Source: Hypoxylon rubiginosum
Taxonomy: Eukaryota > Ascomycota > Sordariomycetes > Xylariales > Hypoxylaceae
Direction: 5' to 3'
Length of the DNA: 64,000 nt
Assembly (NCBI GenBank): GCA_902806565.1
Contig: CADCXA010000030.1
Location: 682,001 to 746,000 of the forward strand
Of this stretch, positions 1 through 12,773 are shown one piece after another. How positions within the stretch are numbered: the first letter of the stretch is position 1; each line of letters starts with the position of its first letter. Below the pieces are notes generated by a model. The model saw only the letters and a program-made list of their open reading frames with translations. It was not told the origin of the DNA and made no database searches. Made by a program: the position numbers and the translations under genes.

Positions 1-29
1 TACGACTGGCTCAGTCCTCATGTAACCAA

Positions 30-1494
30 ATGGATCAAGCAAACGAGAGACGCAAACTAAACGGCTCCCGGGATAGCGACACTGTTCACGCAGATGCAAT
101 TTCCACACCGCATAGCGAAAGTTTGTTGAGACGAAGCCAGGAAGATAATATACATTCAGGAGAAGAGATTCAGAACTCCAACGGACACGTTCGTATCGGC
201 GGAGACTTTAGTGGTATTATTCGATGCTCCCGAACTGTAGATCTAAAATAAACTAATTATTATCAAAATCTTAGCGCTAAACACTTACAACCTCCCAATG
301 CATCCCGCCGCCCATAATCAATTCTCGAGCGGCCGTAACACGACAATCAGCAATGAAGAACACAAACGCATCCTGATAAGCTCGCTCAAGTTCACGCAGA
401 TGGACGCACATCGAAACAGTATCAGAGGAGCTAGAATGATGTATAAATGGTTCCTAAAAACCCCGGAATACCTTGACTGGCTAGATTCCGACAAATTTGG
501 CGAGCATGGTGGTTTGCTATGGGTCAAAGGTAAACCTGGGACAGGCAAATCGACGTTGATGATGTCCACGTTCTGGCATGTACAGTTTAGAAAGTTACGG
601 AAAGATCGTGTGATCGCTATCTCTTTCTTCTTCAATGCTAAGGGGAATGACCTGGGAAGATCCACGGCCGGCCTTTACCGATCTCTTCTGGTTCAACTAT
701 TTGAAGCACGTCAGGGTGTTCAAGTAATTATACTCGATGATAATTGGCCTTCGTCTGAGTGGTCCCTCGAATCACTGCAGAATTTATTTAAAGCAGCCAT
801 ATTGGCCATGGGAAAAGCTTTGATAATCTGCTTTATCGATGCCCTAGATGAATGTGATCAACGGGAGATCGGCGACATGCTGTCGTTTCTACAAAATACG
901 AGCGAACAGGCTGCCTCCAACGGTACCCGATTGCATATGTGCTTTGCAAGCAGGCACTGTCCACATATTACAATCGAGAGGGGCCTCACTCTAATCCTCG
1001 AGGAGCGATTAGAACACGACAGGGAAATAACTAAGTACCTAGAAAATGAACTACAAATCGGCCATGGAAGATATGCCGAAAAAATCCGTTCCAGTCTCCA
1101 AGAAAAGAACTCCGGCGTTATCATGTGGGTAGTACTTGTCGTACGTATGTTAAATATGGAATACGACCGCGGGTGCGTACATATGTTCCCTAACATACTC
1201 GACCAAATTCGAAGCGACCTTCAAGCTCTTTCGGAACATCTTGACTCGCGATAACGACAATACCCGGGGACTTCCTCTCTGCATTCAGTGGGTACTTTTT
1301 GCAAAGCACCCGCTTTCTCCCGAGGAATTTGTACTCTGCCATTATGTCCGGCATTAATCCTAATGAACTATCCATGTATCATCAAGGTCAAGGCGCCGAC
1401 GTTGACGCGGGTGTTATTCAGAAGTACATTTTGGACAATTGAAAGGGATCGGCTCAGTTTATCTACGAATCGATCCGAGACTTCCTTTAAAAAG
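30..1494 (+). pseudogene. Broken NACHT-domain NLR (STAND NTPase), HET-E-like
   Basis: The longest open piece (298-1254, 318 codons) has a clear NTPase core. The Walker A motif GKPGTGKST lies at residues 78-86 after the family lead-in 'PEYLDWLD...GLLWVKG', and the Walker B-like DALDEC starts at residue 181. After the stop at 1252-1254 the homology goes on in shifted frames. One frame gives LPLCIQWVLFAKHPLSPEEF (about 1270-1330). Another gives SGINPNELSMYHQG and then AQFIYESIRDFL (about 1345-1488), broken by in-frame stops near 1440 and 1489. The FIYESIRDFL block is typical of the end of the NACHT-winged-helix region in these fungal proteins. A 73-codon piece at 30-251 may be an N-terminal exon. 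No C-terminal repeat domain (WD40, ankyrin or TPR) follows; A+T-rich DNA begins at about 1640. Fungal NLRs of this kind act in non-self recognition. The pseudogene call rests on the frameshifts and stops; the exact N-terminus is unclear. Confidence 0.8.
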
Positions 1495-1639
1495 AAAGTA
1501 CCCATGATGGACCAGCGAACTGATGGAAGGGTCTTCAAGACAGTCGTTACAGAAGCTTTATTTTTATTCCATTTACTGTATTTTCATTCTATTCACTGTC
1601 TGGGAAGTGCTGAGTCGCCTTGTATATAACTGGGGGACT

Positions 1640-4600
1640 GATATCTTTCGATTTATGTTCTAGTTTTAGTTTTCGATGATATATAAACTGTTATCTTTTA
1701 ATAATAAACTAACCCTCGATTTACATGCTTTATATTTTTGCTTTCTAGGTTATAAACCCCTTTTCTTTGGATCGGGGAGATTAGCTTTTATACGGAAAGA
1801 ATATAGCTATAGTTTTTATAAAATATAAATAATTCTTTCTAAGGTAATAATAATAATAATAATTATTAATTACTAAAGGATTATTATATTATAGTTATTT
1901 TAAAACTTTTTTTAAAATATAATAAATATATTAAATTAAAATTATTTTATATTATTATATATAGTAATTTATTTAGTAAATCTTATTTAAAAATATATTA
2001 TTAAAAAGTGTTTTATATTATATTTTTTCTTTATTAATTAAAAATAATTTTTAATTATTATTTTTATTATTAAAATTATATTTTATTAATAGTTTTATAA
2101 GTTTTTAAATTTATTAATTTTATAAATTAATTTATAAAAAATTTATTTATTATAATTTAAATAATTTAAACGTTATTAATATAATAAAAAAAATAAATAT
2201 AATATTTTATAATTTTATATTTTTTAGTTTTATTTTATTTTTTTAATATATTTTAACACTTTTTAAAAATAACTTTAAATATATAATTAAAAAAAAAAAG
2301 TTAATATAAGTTTTTAATAAATATAAATTTATTTAAAATAATTTATTATATATAAAAACTTTTTAAAAACCTTATAATTTTTTATAAAAAAATCTAGATA
2401 TAAAGTTTTATTTTAATTTTTAAAAAGTTTATATAATTTTTTTAATTATTTTTAAAAAAACATTAATATTTTTTTATAAAATAATATATAATTTAAGGTT
2501 TTTACTTTTTTATAAAAATAATTTAAATTAATATTTTAATATTTAAACTTTTTATAATATTAAATAAAATTTTTATATTTAGTTTTTATAATAAAATATT
2601 AATAAAATATTAATTTAAAAAACTTTTATAATTTTTTAAAATAACTTAACTAATAATTAAAGTTTTAATTTTTATATTTTATAAATAAATTAACTTTAAT
2701 TTTTTTTTATTAATTTTTTTAATAATATTTAACGATTTTATATATTATAAACTTAATATTATATATTATTTATAAATAATTTATATTAATTTTATTAAAC
2801 TTTATATTTTTTTTAATTAATTAATTTATAAATTTGTTTTTATTTATTTTATAATAACTAAGATATTATTTAATTTTAATATTATAAATATTAATAATTT
2901 TATAAAATTTATAATATATTTATTATAAAAATATTATAATATTATTTTTTAACTTTTAAATAATTTTTATATTATTAAAATATATTTATATTTTATATTA
3001 ATAAAAATATTAAAATTTTATTAAAATATATTTTAAGTTTTTTTAAACTTTTATTATTTTTATATTAAAAATTATAAAATAAAAATAAAGTTTTTTTTTA
3101 TTTTTTATTATTAATTTATTATTTTAAAAAATAATTATTTTATAATTAACATTTAATTATTTTTTTAATTTATTTATATATATTATAATATTTATTTTTA
3201 AAAAAATAATAAACTATTTTTTAAAAATTTTAATTATTTTTACTTTTAATAATCCTTTTATAAAGTTTTTTTTAAACTTTAAAAAATATTATAATAATAT
3301 TAATAATAACTTTTTTATTAATAATAAAAATCTATTTATAGTTTATATCTTAATTTTAAACCTTTAAAAATCTTTAGTATTTTTATTTTTATTTATTATT
3401 TTTAACTTTATTTTAAAAATAAGAAGATATTTATAGTTTATTATATATAATTAATATATAAAACGTTTTAACGTTATATTTAAAACTTTTTATATTATTA
3501 AAAGTTTTAAATTTTTATATAATATAAAAATTAAAATAATTTTTTAAATTAATAATATAATTTTAATAATTATTTTAATTACTTTATTAATTTTAATAAT
3601 ATATTTATTTATTTTAATATTAACTACTTTTTTATTAAATTATATTAAGTTTTTTATAAATTTAATTTATTTTTTATATTATATTTTAATATTATATAAT
3701 ATTATTAATAATATATAAATAATAATTATTTTTTATAACTTATTTATTAAAAATTTATAAATTATATTAACTAAGTTATATATATATTAAATTAATAATA
3801 TATTTTTATTAGTTTATTTTATTATATATTTTTTAAAATTAAATTTTTTATTAAACTATATGTTTAGTTATTTAAATATTAATATCTTTTTTTTTAATAT
3901 AAATAAAAATATAAACTTTATAATAAATATTTTATTAATTATAATAAATAAATTCTTAATATTTTTAACTTTTATTAAATAAAATAACTTATATTTTTTA
4001 AAAATAAAATATATTTTATTTATAAAGTTTTATTTTTTTAAACTTTTTATATTATTTACTAGTAGTTTTATATTTTTTTATAAAATATATAATATTTTAT
4101 AAAAATAAATATTATTTATATAATTAAATTTTAGTTTTATATTTTATTTTAAGGTTTTTATTAAATAAAAAATATAAAAAATAAATAATAAAAATAAACC
4201 TTAAAATATATTATATTTAATAATAATATACCTAGTAATTATATTTTTAAAATATATTTTTATTTTCCAGGCTTTTAAAAAAAATTATACTAAGTTTAAA
4301 TATTATATTAACCAGTTTTATTAATATATTTATACTAAAAAATATTTTCTTAAAAAAATATTAAAAGTTTTTTATATATTAAATATAATTATAAACATTT
4401 TATATTTATTAGTTAATATATGTTTTATATTATAAATAAAAAATATTATAAAATTTATAATTAATTTTTAAAAAAAAACATTATAATATTATAAGCTTAT
4501 TATATTATATATTAAAATTATTTATATTATTTTTTTTATAAAAAACCTTTTTAAACTTTTATTTAAATAAGATAATAACGTTATAAAACACTATAAATAT

Positions 4601-7600
4601 AATAAAAACTTATTTTTTTTATTTAATTTAAATATTATAATTATTTTTATTTAATATTATTTTATAAGGAAATACGTTTTTTATAAATATTATAAAAAAA
4701 TTTTATATATATAATATTTAATATATTTTTAATAAACTTATAAAAATTAAATTATAATTTAATTTATATTTAAAAAGATACTAAAAATCCTTATTATATA
4801 TTTTTTTATTTTTTTTATAATAAAAATTTTAGTTTATAATAACTTTTATTTTTTTAAATTTTAATTAATTAATAAGTTATAATTTAAATTATTATTAATA
4901 TTAAAACACTTAAAAATCTTTTTTCTTAATACCTTTATTTTTTTTATGTTATTTTTAATAACTTTATTATTTATTTTAAAAAAAAAAAAAGTTATTTTAA
5001 ATATAAATTTATATTAACTTATTATTTTATAAAACTTAAAACTTATATAAACTTTATTTATAATATTATATTAATAAACTTTTTTAGTTTTTTAAACTAT
5101 TAAATAAAAATATTATTATTTTAAAATATATTTTTTTTTTTTTAAATCTTTTTATATTTTTACTTTTTTAAACTTTATTTAAATTATTTTATATTTTTTA
5201 ATCTATTAATTTACTTATTTATAAAAAAGTTATTTTAATTTACTTATAATTTATATAGTTTTTTTAAAAACTTTTATAAATTTTTTTATATAATTATTAA
5301 ACTTTTTATTAAAATTTATATTATATATTTTTAATAAAGTTTTAATATTTATTTATATTAATTTTATAAAATATTTTAAATTATTATTATTTATTTTATA
5401 TTATAATTTTTATAATAATTTTATAAATTATTTAAAAATTATAATTAAAAAAAAATAATAATTAATTTTATTTTAAAACTTATTAATAATTATTATTTTT
5501 ATAAATAAAACGTTAAAAAATATTATATTTATTATTAAATTTAAATATTAAGTAATTTATTTTAATATATTTATAAAAATTATATTATTAATTATTAATT
5601 AATTTACTAGGTTATATTTTTTATTTTAATTTTTATAATTAAATTTAAAATTTAAATAATAAGTGTTAAAATTTTTATTAATTAAATAATTAAAAAATGG
5701 TTTTAAATTAATAATATAGTTAATAATTTTATTTTTTTTAACTTTTTAATAAATATTAAATATTATATATTTATTAACATTTATTTAAAATATATTTTAT
5801 ATAAAAATAAAATATTTTAATTATATTTATTAAAAAGTTTTTTTTTTAATATAAGATATTATTTTAAATTATTTTCTTTTAATATTCCACTTATTAATTA
5901 AAAAATATAAAATATAAACTTAATAATTTTTTATTTTAATATTATTTTTATATTATAATTTTTAAACATATATTATATTTATATTATTATTATAATAAAA
6001 TATTAGAAATATATTATATATAATATTATTATAATTTATATTATATTAAATAATTAATATATTTTATTGGTGTTTTTTTTTTTTTTTTTAGCGGCTTTTT
6101 ATACGGTCGCTTTATTTTATTAAACTGTGTTTTAATATTAATTTATTTATAAAAAAAGTTTATTTTAGTTTATTTTAATTATAATAACAATTAAATAGGT
6201 TTTACGTTTTATAATATTATTAGTAATTAAAACAAAGTTTATTTATATATTTTTTTTTTTATTTTTATTAATTTTAATATTAAAATTTAAATTAATATTA
6301 AAAAATAAAAATTTGTTTTTATTATTATATATAATAAAAATAATATTTAATTTAACTATTTAAAATATATAGTTTTTATTTTTAGTTTTTTTTTTATTTA
6401 TTTTAATTTTTTATAAAAATATTTTTTTAATTTATAATATTATTATAATATTATTATTATTAAAGTTTTAATTATTTTAATTATTAAATTAAATATATTT
6501 ATTTTAATATTATTTAACTTTTATTTATTAAATTAATTAAAATTATTATTTATTAAATTAAATAATTTGTTTTTTTTTTTTTATAAAAATAATAAAATAG
6601 TTATTATAATTTATTAAAAAAAACTTATAATAGTTAATATATTATATTAAGTTTATATATAAACTTAGTTTATATAAATTTATTTTTTTATTATAATAAA
6701 TATAATAAAATTATTTATTATAATATTTAATATTATAGTAATTTTAATATTTAAAATTATGTTTTTTAATAATAAGTTTTTTTTTTAATAACTTAAAAAA
6801 ATAACTATTATTAAAAAATTAAAAAGATTTTATAAATATAAGGAAAAAAATAATCTAGGTTTTTTTATTAATAATTAAATTTAGTTTTTTATAAAACGGT
6901 TAATAATTAATAAAACGTTATTTTATTTAAATTTTAATTTTATTTTAAATAACTTATTTAATTAAAATAATTATACTTAATTTAATATATAAAAAAAAGT
7001 TATAAAAAATATTTATTATAATATAATTATATTATATTTTTAAAATATTAATAAAATCCACGCTTATTATTTTATTAATATATAATTTATTTTTAAGTTT
7101 AAAAAACTATTAATAAAATTATTTAATTAAAATTTATATTACTTATTTAATAATTATAAACGTTACGTTAAATATATTTAATAATTATAATTTTAAATTT
7201 TTAAATTTTTTATAAAAAACTATATATAAAATAAAAAATAGTTTTTTATTAAATTTATATTTAATTAAAAAATATATTAAAAACCTTATATTATTTTTTA
7301 TTATAATATTAAAATTATTAAAAATTAAAAAACTTATTTTAATTAAAGTTTTTTTTATTAAAATTTTATTATAAAAACTATAATTTATATTATTTTTATT
7401 TTAATAATTTATTTATATTATTTTAATTTATAAAATTTATTTATTTAAATTACTTTTTAATTATTTAAACGATATAATTAATTAAAAATTTCAGATTTAT
7501 ATTAATATATATAATAACTTATTTATAATTAAAAATATTGTTATATTAAAATAACTTATTAATATTTTTATAAAAAATCTTATTTAAATTTTATATTTAA

Positions 7601-8045
7601 ATAAATGGTTTTTTTTATAAAAATTTATAAAAACATTTAAGTTTTTAATTAAGTTATTTAAAACCTGTTTATTTATATAAACTAATTAATTTATTTTATT
7701 AAAATAAGATATAATAATTATTAAAATAATATTATTTTTATATTTTAAAATATTTTTTCTAGTAAAATTAATAACTAAAAAAAACTATATATTTATAGGT
7801 TTTTTTTTTTTATTTTACTTTATTAAATTAAATAAAATAATAAATTATAATAAATTAATATATTAAATATAATTAATAATAATTATAAATTATAAGGAAA
7901 TATATAATACTTTTATTTTTAATAATATTTATATTTTTTTTATATATAAAAAGTAAATATTTTAAAAATAAAGTTTTAATGTTTTAAAGTTTTTAATATG
8001 GCGAAATATTAAATGTTAAGATTTTAAGTATAATATATATTTATA
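1640..8045. repeat. A+T-rich block 1, RIP-altered, no genes
   Basis: About 6.4 kb of almost pure A/T sequence with no usable reading frame in any direction. The remaining C is mostly followed by T, G or C (AACT, ACG, ACC) and rarely by A, and the remaining G is rarely preceded by T. That is the depletion of CpA/TpG expected from repeat-induced point mutation on both strands. It is therefore probably one or more dead transposable elements. A small higher-GC remnant lies at about 6068-6125: a long T run followed by AGCGGC and a short GC patch. No terminal repeat pair could be matched at its edges by eye, and the element class cannot be told. Confidence 0.85.
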
Positions 8046-9167
8046 TATTAACAATTGCAGATACACAGATAAAAAATAACGGGAAAGGTGATTCTTTCCA
8101 GGGTACGTAAAGCAAATGATGCTATAAAACCAGTGCCTCTAAAAGTCGGATCTTTCTTGGCTCAACCCACCAATATCCGCCATCTCGTACAAGTGGACCG
8201 GGCCAGCGTAGTTCGAAAGGTTATTCAACGAAATTCTTATGATCTGGTCCTGAGCTTTCGACATCTAAAGCTTAGCACAGCCAAGCAAATCTAGAACAGT
8301 CAGTCAGGTCTTGGATTGTCCTATTCTCGTCTTCGCCATCTTCAGATTTCGCGTGGGGTTTCGAAAACTTCTCGCAAGACAGGGATACTGACGGCACGAA
8401 GCTTGTCGCCTATAGTATTGCCACCAGCTACCGTAGCGAGGACGTAATGTAGATTTCGACGTTGATAATGACTTATGGCCGCAAATTCCAAGCTCCAGAA
8501 GTAAATGATGTCCTCAGCAAAGAACGACGTATCGGTCCTCAGAACACAACTTACCGTAGATGCCATGATTGTTTAGCTATGGTCCCTAACACATGTCATA
8601 CTACCCGCCGCGACGAGGAGCTTAAGCTCGACGGCTAGCTTGTCCTAGTGCTCGGTGTTACCAAAGCGAGCAGTTGTATAACTTTGAGCTTATAGGATTA
8701 ACAAGGCCTCAAGATATCGATTGCTGTTTCAAGTGTTAATATGAAACATCTTTAAACTATAAGACAACTCTTTCCCTATCGAGGGCAGCCTAACGGCACG
8801 TGTTCTTCATAGCCTGGTTGCTTTCGAAAGATAATTGATGCCTGAATTAGATACTTTGATAGATGTAAATGGATTTGTGATTGATAAAACAGCTACCGGT
8901 TTTATTGTTACTTTCGTTCTAGTGATTACCTAGGTAGGATTGAACATCTTCATCTTCCATGTTGTAAGGTACCAGGACATCCGCGGCTTAGATAGGAGGT
9001 AATATATGCCTCTACCATAAAGATAAAATTTTTGGTACGTTGCGTCATGTTCACAGCCAAGGTCCTTATAATAGAATTCATCAAGGACCATGACAACCAG
9101 CGTTTGAGGGTTAAAGTATCCATCCTGTTGCAACTCAGAACGCACAGTGCTATTGCGTTCGAGGATC
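8046..9167. other. Intergenic, no supported gene
   Basis: Normal base composition returns at about 8050. The longest open frames here are 68-100 codons, overlap one another on both strands, and match no family I recognise. A minus-strand frame at 8342-8566 starts with ATG and has a good splice donor (ACG/GTAAGT) 12 nt into it, so a decayed or short-exon gene cannot be excluded. A TACCTAGGTA palindrome lies at 8927-8936. Confidence 0.5.
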
Positions 9168-9175
9168 TATATAAG
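9168..9175 (+). promoter_or_regulatory. Candidate TATA box for the secreted-protein gene
   Basis: The sequence TATATAAG lies 170 bp upstream of the ATG at 9346. With transcription starting about 30 bp downstream this would leave a 5' leader of roughly 140 nt. It matches the TATA consensus; transcription itself is inferred. Confidence 0.45.
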
Positions 9176-9345
9176 CCCTTTAACAAGCCCACTTGCTTCG
9201 AGCCAACACAAAAGGCACTCACCGACATTACAGTTGATGCGTCATCACTCACAGACTTTATATTACACGTCCCCAGCCATCATTCGAACTTGCAAGATAT
9301 TTGAATCCTCCTACACTATCGCCAAAATTACCATCATCGGTCATC

Positions 9346-9876
9346 ATGAAGATTCCTACTTTTCTCATTCTGGCATTCGGCGCCATCACCGGCCTCAGCG
9401 TTCAACTGAGTGAGGATATCCCGGACGGGCTCTTTACGGCCGACTTCAGCACCGGAAACCTGACCAACTTGGAGATGCTCGCCCTATACGAGCCAACGGA
9501 GCCAGCGGACATAGATAACGAGACCGCGCCGATCACGCGGCTCGCGCTCCCCATATCGCAAATCTCATGCAACCGCTTTTTCAATCTCAATGGCGCGGAT
9601 TACGAGGCGTCTCTTCGGATATTGCAAGGATACTGCAGCTCCGAGCCAACCGTCAAGACGTATGGTATCCTCGGTTTCAAGGTTCGCAACTCGGTGGCCT
9701 ATATGTGCAACTACGGCAAACCGATTGAGTGTCTGTCCAGCGAGCTGACTACCGATATGCTCACTCTCGATTCCTGGTGCAATGACCACACATTAGCTGG
9801 ATTTGTTTGGCATCGGGGAGTCCAGAAGACGTATGGGCGGAGTCTTTTGAGTCAGAGTATCTGCGGAAACATGTAA
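9346..9876 (+). CDS. Small secreted cysteine-containing protein (effector-like)
   Basis: A single exon encoding 176 residues. The ATG at 9346 is chosen because it gives a good signal peptide: Met-Lys, then a hydrophobic core (IPTFLILAFGAITGLSV), with cleavage expected near residue 18-21. The mature part has six cysteines (in ISCNR, GYCSS, YMCNYG, IECLS, SWCND and the C-terminal SICGNM), which could form three disulphides. The motifs YMCNYG...C and KTYGR...ICG look like a recurring pattern of small secreted ascomycete proteins, but I cannot attach a named Pfam family. No membrane segment follows the signal peptide. The gene sits between an A+T block and a long gene-poor stretch, a common setting for fast-evolving secreted proteins. 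A role in host or microbe interaction is inference only. Confidence 0.75.
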   Translation: MKIPTFLILAFGAITGLSVQLSEDIPDGLFTADFSTGNLTNLEMLALYEPTEPADIDNETAPITRLALPISQISCNRFFNLNGADYEASLRILQGYCSSEPTVKTYGILGFKVRNSVAYMCNYGKPIECLSSELTTDMLTLDSWCNDHTLAGFVWHRGVQKTYGRSLLSQSICGNM

Positions 9877-11843
9877 CAGCCAAGTTTGTAATTGTGTTTC
9901 TGGGCATTAGATAGTATTGGGTTAAAGGCAGCATGTGATGACTCTCTTTAAGGGCTTGGATATTGTGTACCTAGGTAGCTACCTTGGTACATATAGGCAA
10001 CTCTGCTCCTCTGTTATCATTCGAACACAGACTTTGCAATCTTTAAAACAAATATCCTGGTCTTGTGTCTTACACGCGTGGAAGGCATATATGCCTTAGA
10101 CGCAGCCGTGATATATTTACCTACCTAGATACGCAAGACCAAAGCTGAGCATAACCGTCGCCACAGCCTTCTTTCGCAGAGGGAGTTGCAAGCCCCAGAG
10201 CATAGGAAAAGGAAGTAACAATATCGTTAGATCGAGTAACAAGTTGAATACGACGGTAGCAAAGTCGCTGATTTGCATATCACAACGGTTGCCGTCCAGA
10301 CTTAGATTCCATAGCTAGTCCACTGGTGTGCAGTTGTTGAGGTACTGTGAGCAGCCGTTGATGGCCATGTAAATTTAGCAGCGCTTGAACTGTCTGATGG
10401 TGGAAGATGCGGTTGTAGAGCTAGAGAATGGATATCTTGACGAAGACGCTCGCGAGTAGCTAACATAGATCTGACGTGACAATGAGCCAGCGCCGCGGAG
10501 GCTAACACTTCATCTCCCTGCGCCATATCTGTTCGTAGCTTTGCTTCGACAACAGTTTCTTCAGAAGATAACTCAGAGCCCGATTTGCCGAGTCCGTTGA
10601 CTGCTGCTCAAATGCCAACGCGACCAAGCGCTATACAATTGGACTGTACCGTCATGGTCAGTTTCGTGCTCGATGTATGTGTTACTTGAGAAATTTGCAT
10701 GGGCGAAAAGGATGAATGCATCGTTGAGATATAGGGAACGGCGCGATACAGTCGCAACCTATAGACAAACTACACTAAGATCTTGTGTGGTGTTTAAACA
10801 CGGCGTAATAGGTATATTAAGTGGTACGCTAAAAGTGAGATTGTTCACTTAGAAATAATTTAAGCAAAGTGAAGGTATCGTGGAGCTTGTCGTCGCTACC
10901 TTCATATCCTAAAAATATCAACGCTTGTTAATATCGCAAAGGATATTCAGCCGCTGAGATAATGAGAAATATTTCAGAGCTAGTAAATAGGTCGACGTTA
11001 TGTATTCATCCTAGGCATTAGGAAAAGATTGCTTTTTAAATAAAAAATCTCCGTACGTTGAATTTCTATTTTTTCTGGGCTAGCATTTTCCCTTATTTTG
11101 GATGCCCCTTTTTATTTTAATGTTAGTGCAACCGCCAAGATTGCTAGTAAACACTAACAATAAAACTGGAAATTCTGAGAATCCCATATAACAGTCCACA
11201 ATTAGGAAACCATACCAAAAACACTATGGTGTATACACATGCACACATGTGATGACCTCACCGGGCCCGAGTAGTGCGGTGTGGTGCTATGGATTAAGGT
11301 GTGGGTACACCATGGCGTTTTAGGTGTGGTGATTTTTGACCCTACCACAGACGAAGAGGAAAAACAATAGTAAACACTATGACGCATATAAATAATAAGA
11401 GGCCACTAGAGCTCAGGCTGCCATTGTATGGGCACACGAGTGCGTTTAACCGTTGGCGGCGTATGGGCAAGGGTGGTATACGGAGAAGGGATGGCATCTA
11501 CACAACCTGGAGAGCTGATGTTTCGACAAGAAACAGTCGCCTGCTTGATTGGATTGGGGTGAAACCTACATATATGCATGCGCCTGGTATGCATACGATG
11601 CTCCTACACCAACCACGATGCTCCAGTGACCTCCGTGTAACATACGCATAATGACCATCAGACCACCAAGCAATTATATCATATCACACTATATTCATAG
11701 ATATGATCTCGTTTTATGCTTTAGACCTCTCTGTTCCGTATTAGTTGTTCGGTCTTGATATCTACGGTTTCTTACCTACGTGTCTTCGACCCGTGATTTC
11801 TATATCATTTCAATATAAGACTATTCACAGATCCACATCCGTC
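9877..11843. other. Intergenic, about 2 kb without a supported gene
   Basis: Only short frames occur. The best is on the minus strand (10302-10526, open further upstream to about 10595), with ordinary amino-acid composition but no recognisable motif. It could be a remnant of a lost gene. Short TAGGTA-type palindromes lie at 9968-9977 and around 10117. No RNA gene was seen. Confidence 0.45.
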
Positions 11844-12773
11844 ATGGTACTCGCCATAGACTTGAAGCTTTTACAGCAGGCTTTTCAAATTCTCTCGCTT
11901 ATTTGGGCCTTTACGGAAAGTGATTTTCCCACTTTTGTTATCCCAAACACGGCCTTTGGGTTACTCGGAGCTGCTGCTGCAGCTTCCCTCTCAGAAGGGG
12001 TTCGGCCATCCGGATTAGAAGTACTCCGGCGGCTCCCAATCGTTATTGCCTACAACTGGAGCAATCTGCTCTCGTTTGACCTCGCGAACCAGCGGGCTCC
12101 CGAATCCGTTGCTGAAGACCGCCTCAACAAGCCGTGGCGGCCAATTCCTTCCGGCAGAATCACGGGCGACCAGGCTCGCCGCGTGATGCTCATCTCGATA
12201 CCTCTCACCCTCTGGTTCAACTACTATCTCGGGGTGTGGGAACAAGGGATAGTCATCCACATCACCACCTGGCTTTACAACGACCTCAGGGGGATGGACG
12301 AGCCTTTCGTCCGCGATATTCTGATATCCGTCGGCTATGGCATGTTTAACAGCGGCTCGCTACAGATTGCCCTTGGCAGCGAAGCCAGCACGAATTGGAA
12401 CGGCACGAGCTGGATATGTCTTATCAGTAGTGTCATATTGACCACGATGCAAATCCAGGATCTGAAAGACCAGGCTGGGGATCGCCTTCGGGGACGGAAA
12501 ACAATGGTCCTATTTCTTGGAGAGGAAACATCCAGACGGTCAATTGGTTTCTTTGTATGTTTCTGGACTTGTTTTTGTGCCATGAGGTGCAACCTTTCGG
12601 CGTGGTCCTGCGCTGTACCAGCCATTCCCGCTGCGGTGGTTACATGGCGGGTGCTGACAATGAGGGACCAGAAAGATAACCGCCGTAGCTGGCAATTATG
12701 GTGCGTTTGGCTACTTGGTCTCTATCTCCTGCCCCTTCTTGACGGTCAAATGGTTTCAAGTCGACCAAGTTAA
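11844..12773 (+). CDS. UbiA-fold membrane prenyltransferase or terpene cyclase
   Basis: An intronless gene of 309 residues with several hydrophobic helices. The first Asp-rich region is N74-LLSF-D79-LAN-Q83 with D92 and the following NKPWRPIPSGR (95-105). The second is D206-LK-D209-QAG-D213. These two Mg-diphosphate-binding motifs on helices 2 and 6 define the UbiA superfamily. The fungal 'DLANQ...PES..EDR.NKPWRPIPSGRI' form is, as I recall it, shared with UbiA-type enzymes that include the fumagillin-pathway cyclase Fma-TC. It could therefore cyclise farnesyl diphosphate or prenylate an acceptor. It should act in an internal membrane, probably the ER. The ATG at 11844 is the first in frame; the open frame extends upstream to 11745 without another ATG. 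No PKS, NRPS or P450 lies beside it, so a cluster is not supported within this window. Confidence 0.8.
   Translation: MVLAIDLKLLQQAFQILSLIWAFTESDFPTFVIPNTAFGLLGAAAAASLSEGVRPSGLEVLRRLPIVIAYNWSNLLSFDLANQRAPESVAEDRLNKPWRPIPSGRITGDQARRVMLISIPLTLWFNYYLGVWEQGIVIHITTWLYNDLRGMDEPFVRDILISVGYGMFNSGSLQIALGSEASTNWNGTSWICLISSVILTTMQIQDLKDQAGDRLRGRKTMVLFLGEETSRRSIGFFVCFWTCFCAMRCNLSAWSCAVPAIPAAVVTWRVLTMRDQKDNRRSWQLWCVWLLGLYLLPLLDGQMVSSRPS

Noticed and set aside
1640..8045. Terminal repeats for A+T block 1
   Set aside because: The two edges were compared in both orientations by eye and gave no convincing match.
8088..8294. 68-codon plus-strand frame next to block 1
   Set aside because: It opens with GTG, not ATG, has no motif, and shows no neighbouring exon.
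10302..10526. Minus-strand frame of 74 codons with protein-like composition
   Set aside because: No family is recognised and no exon structure could be built; kept only as a possible remnant in the intergenic entry.
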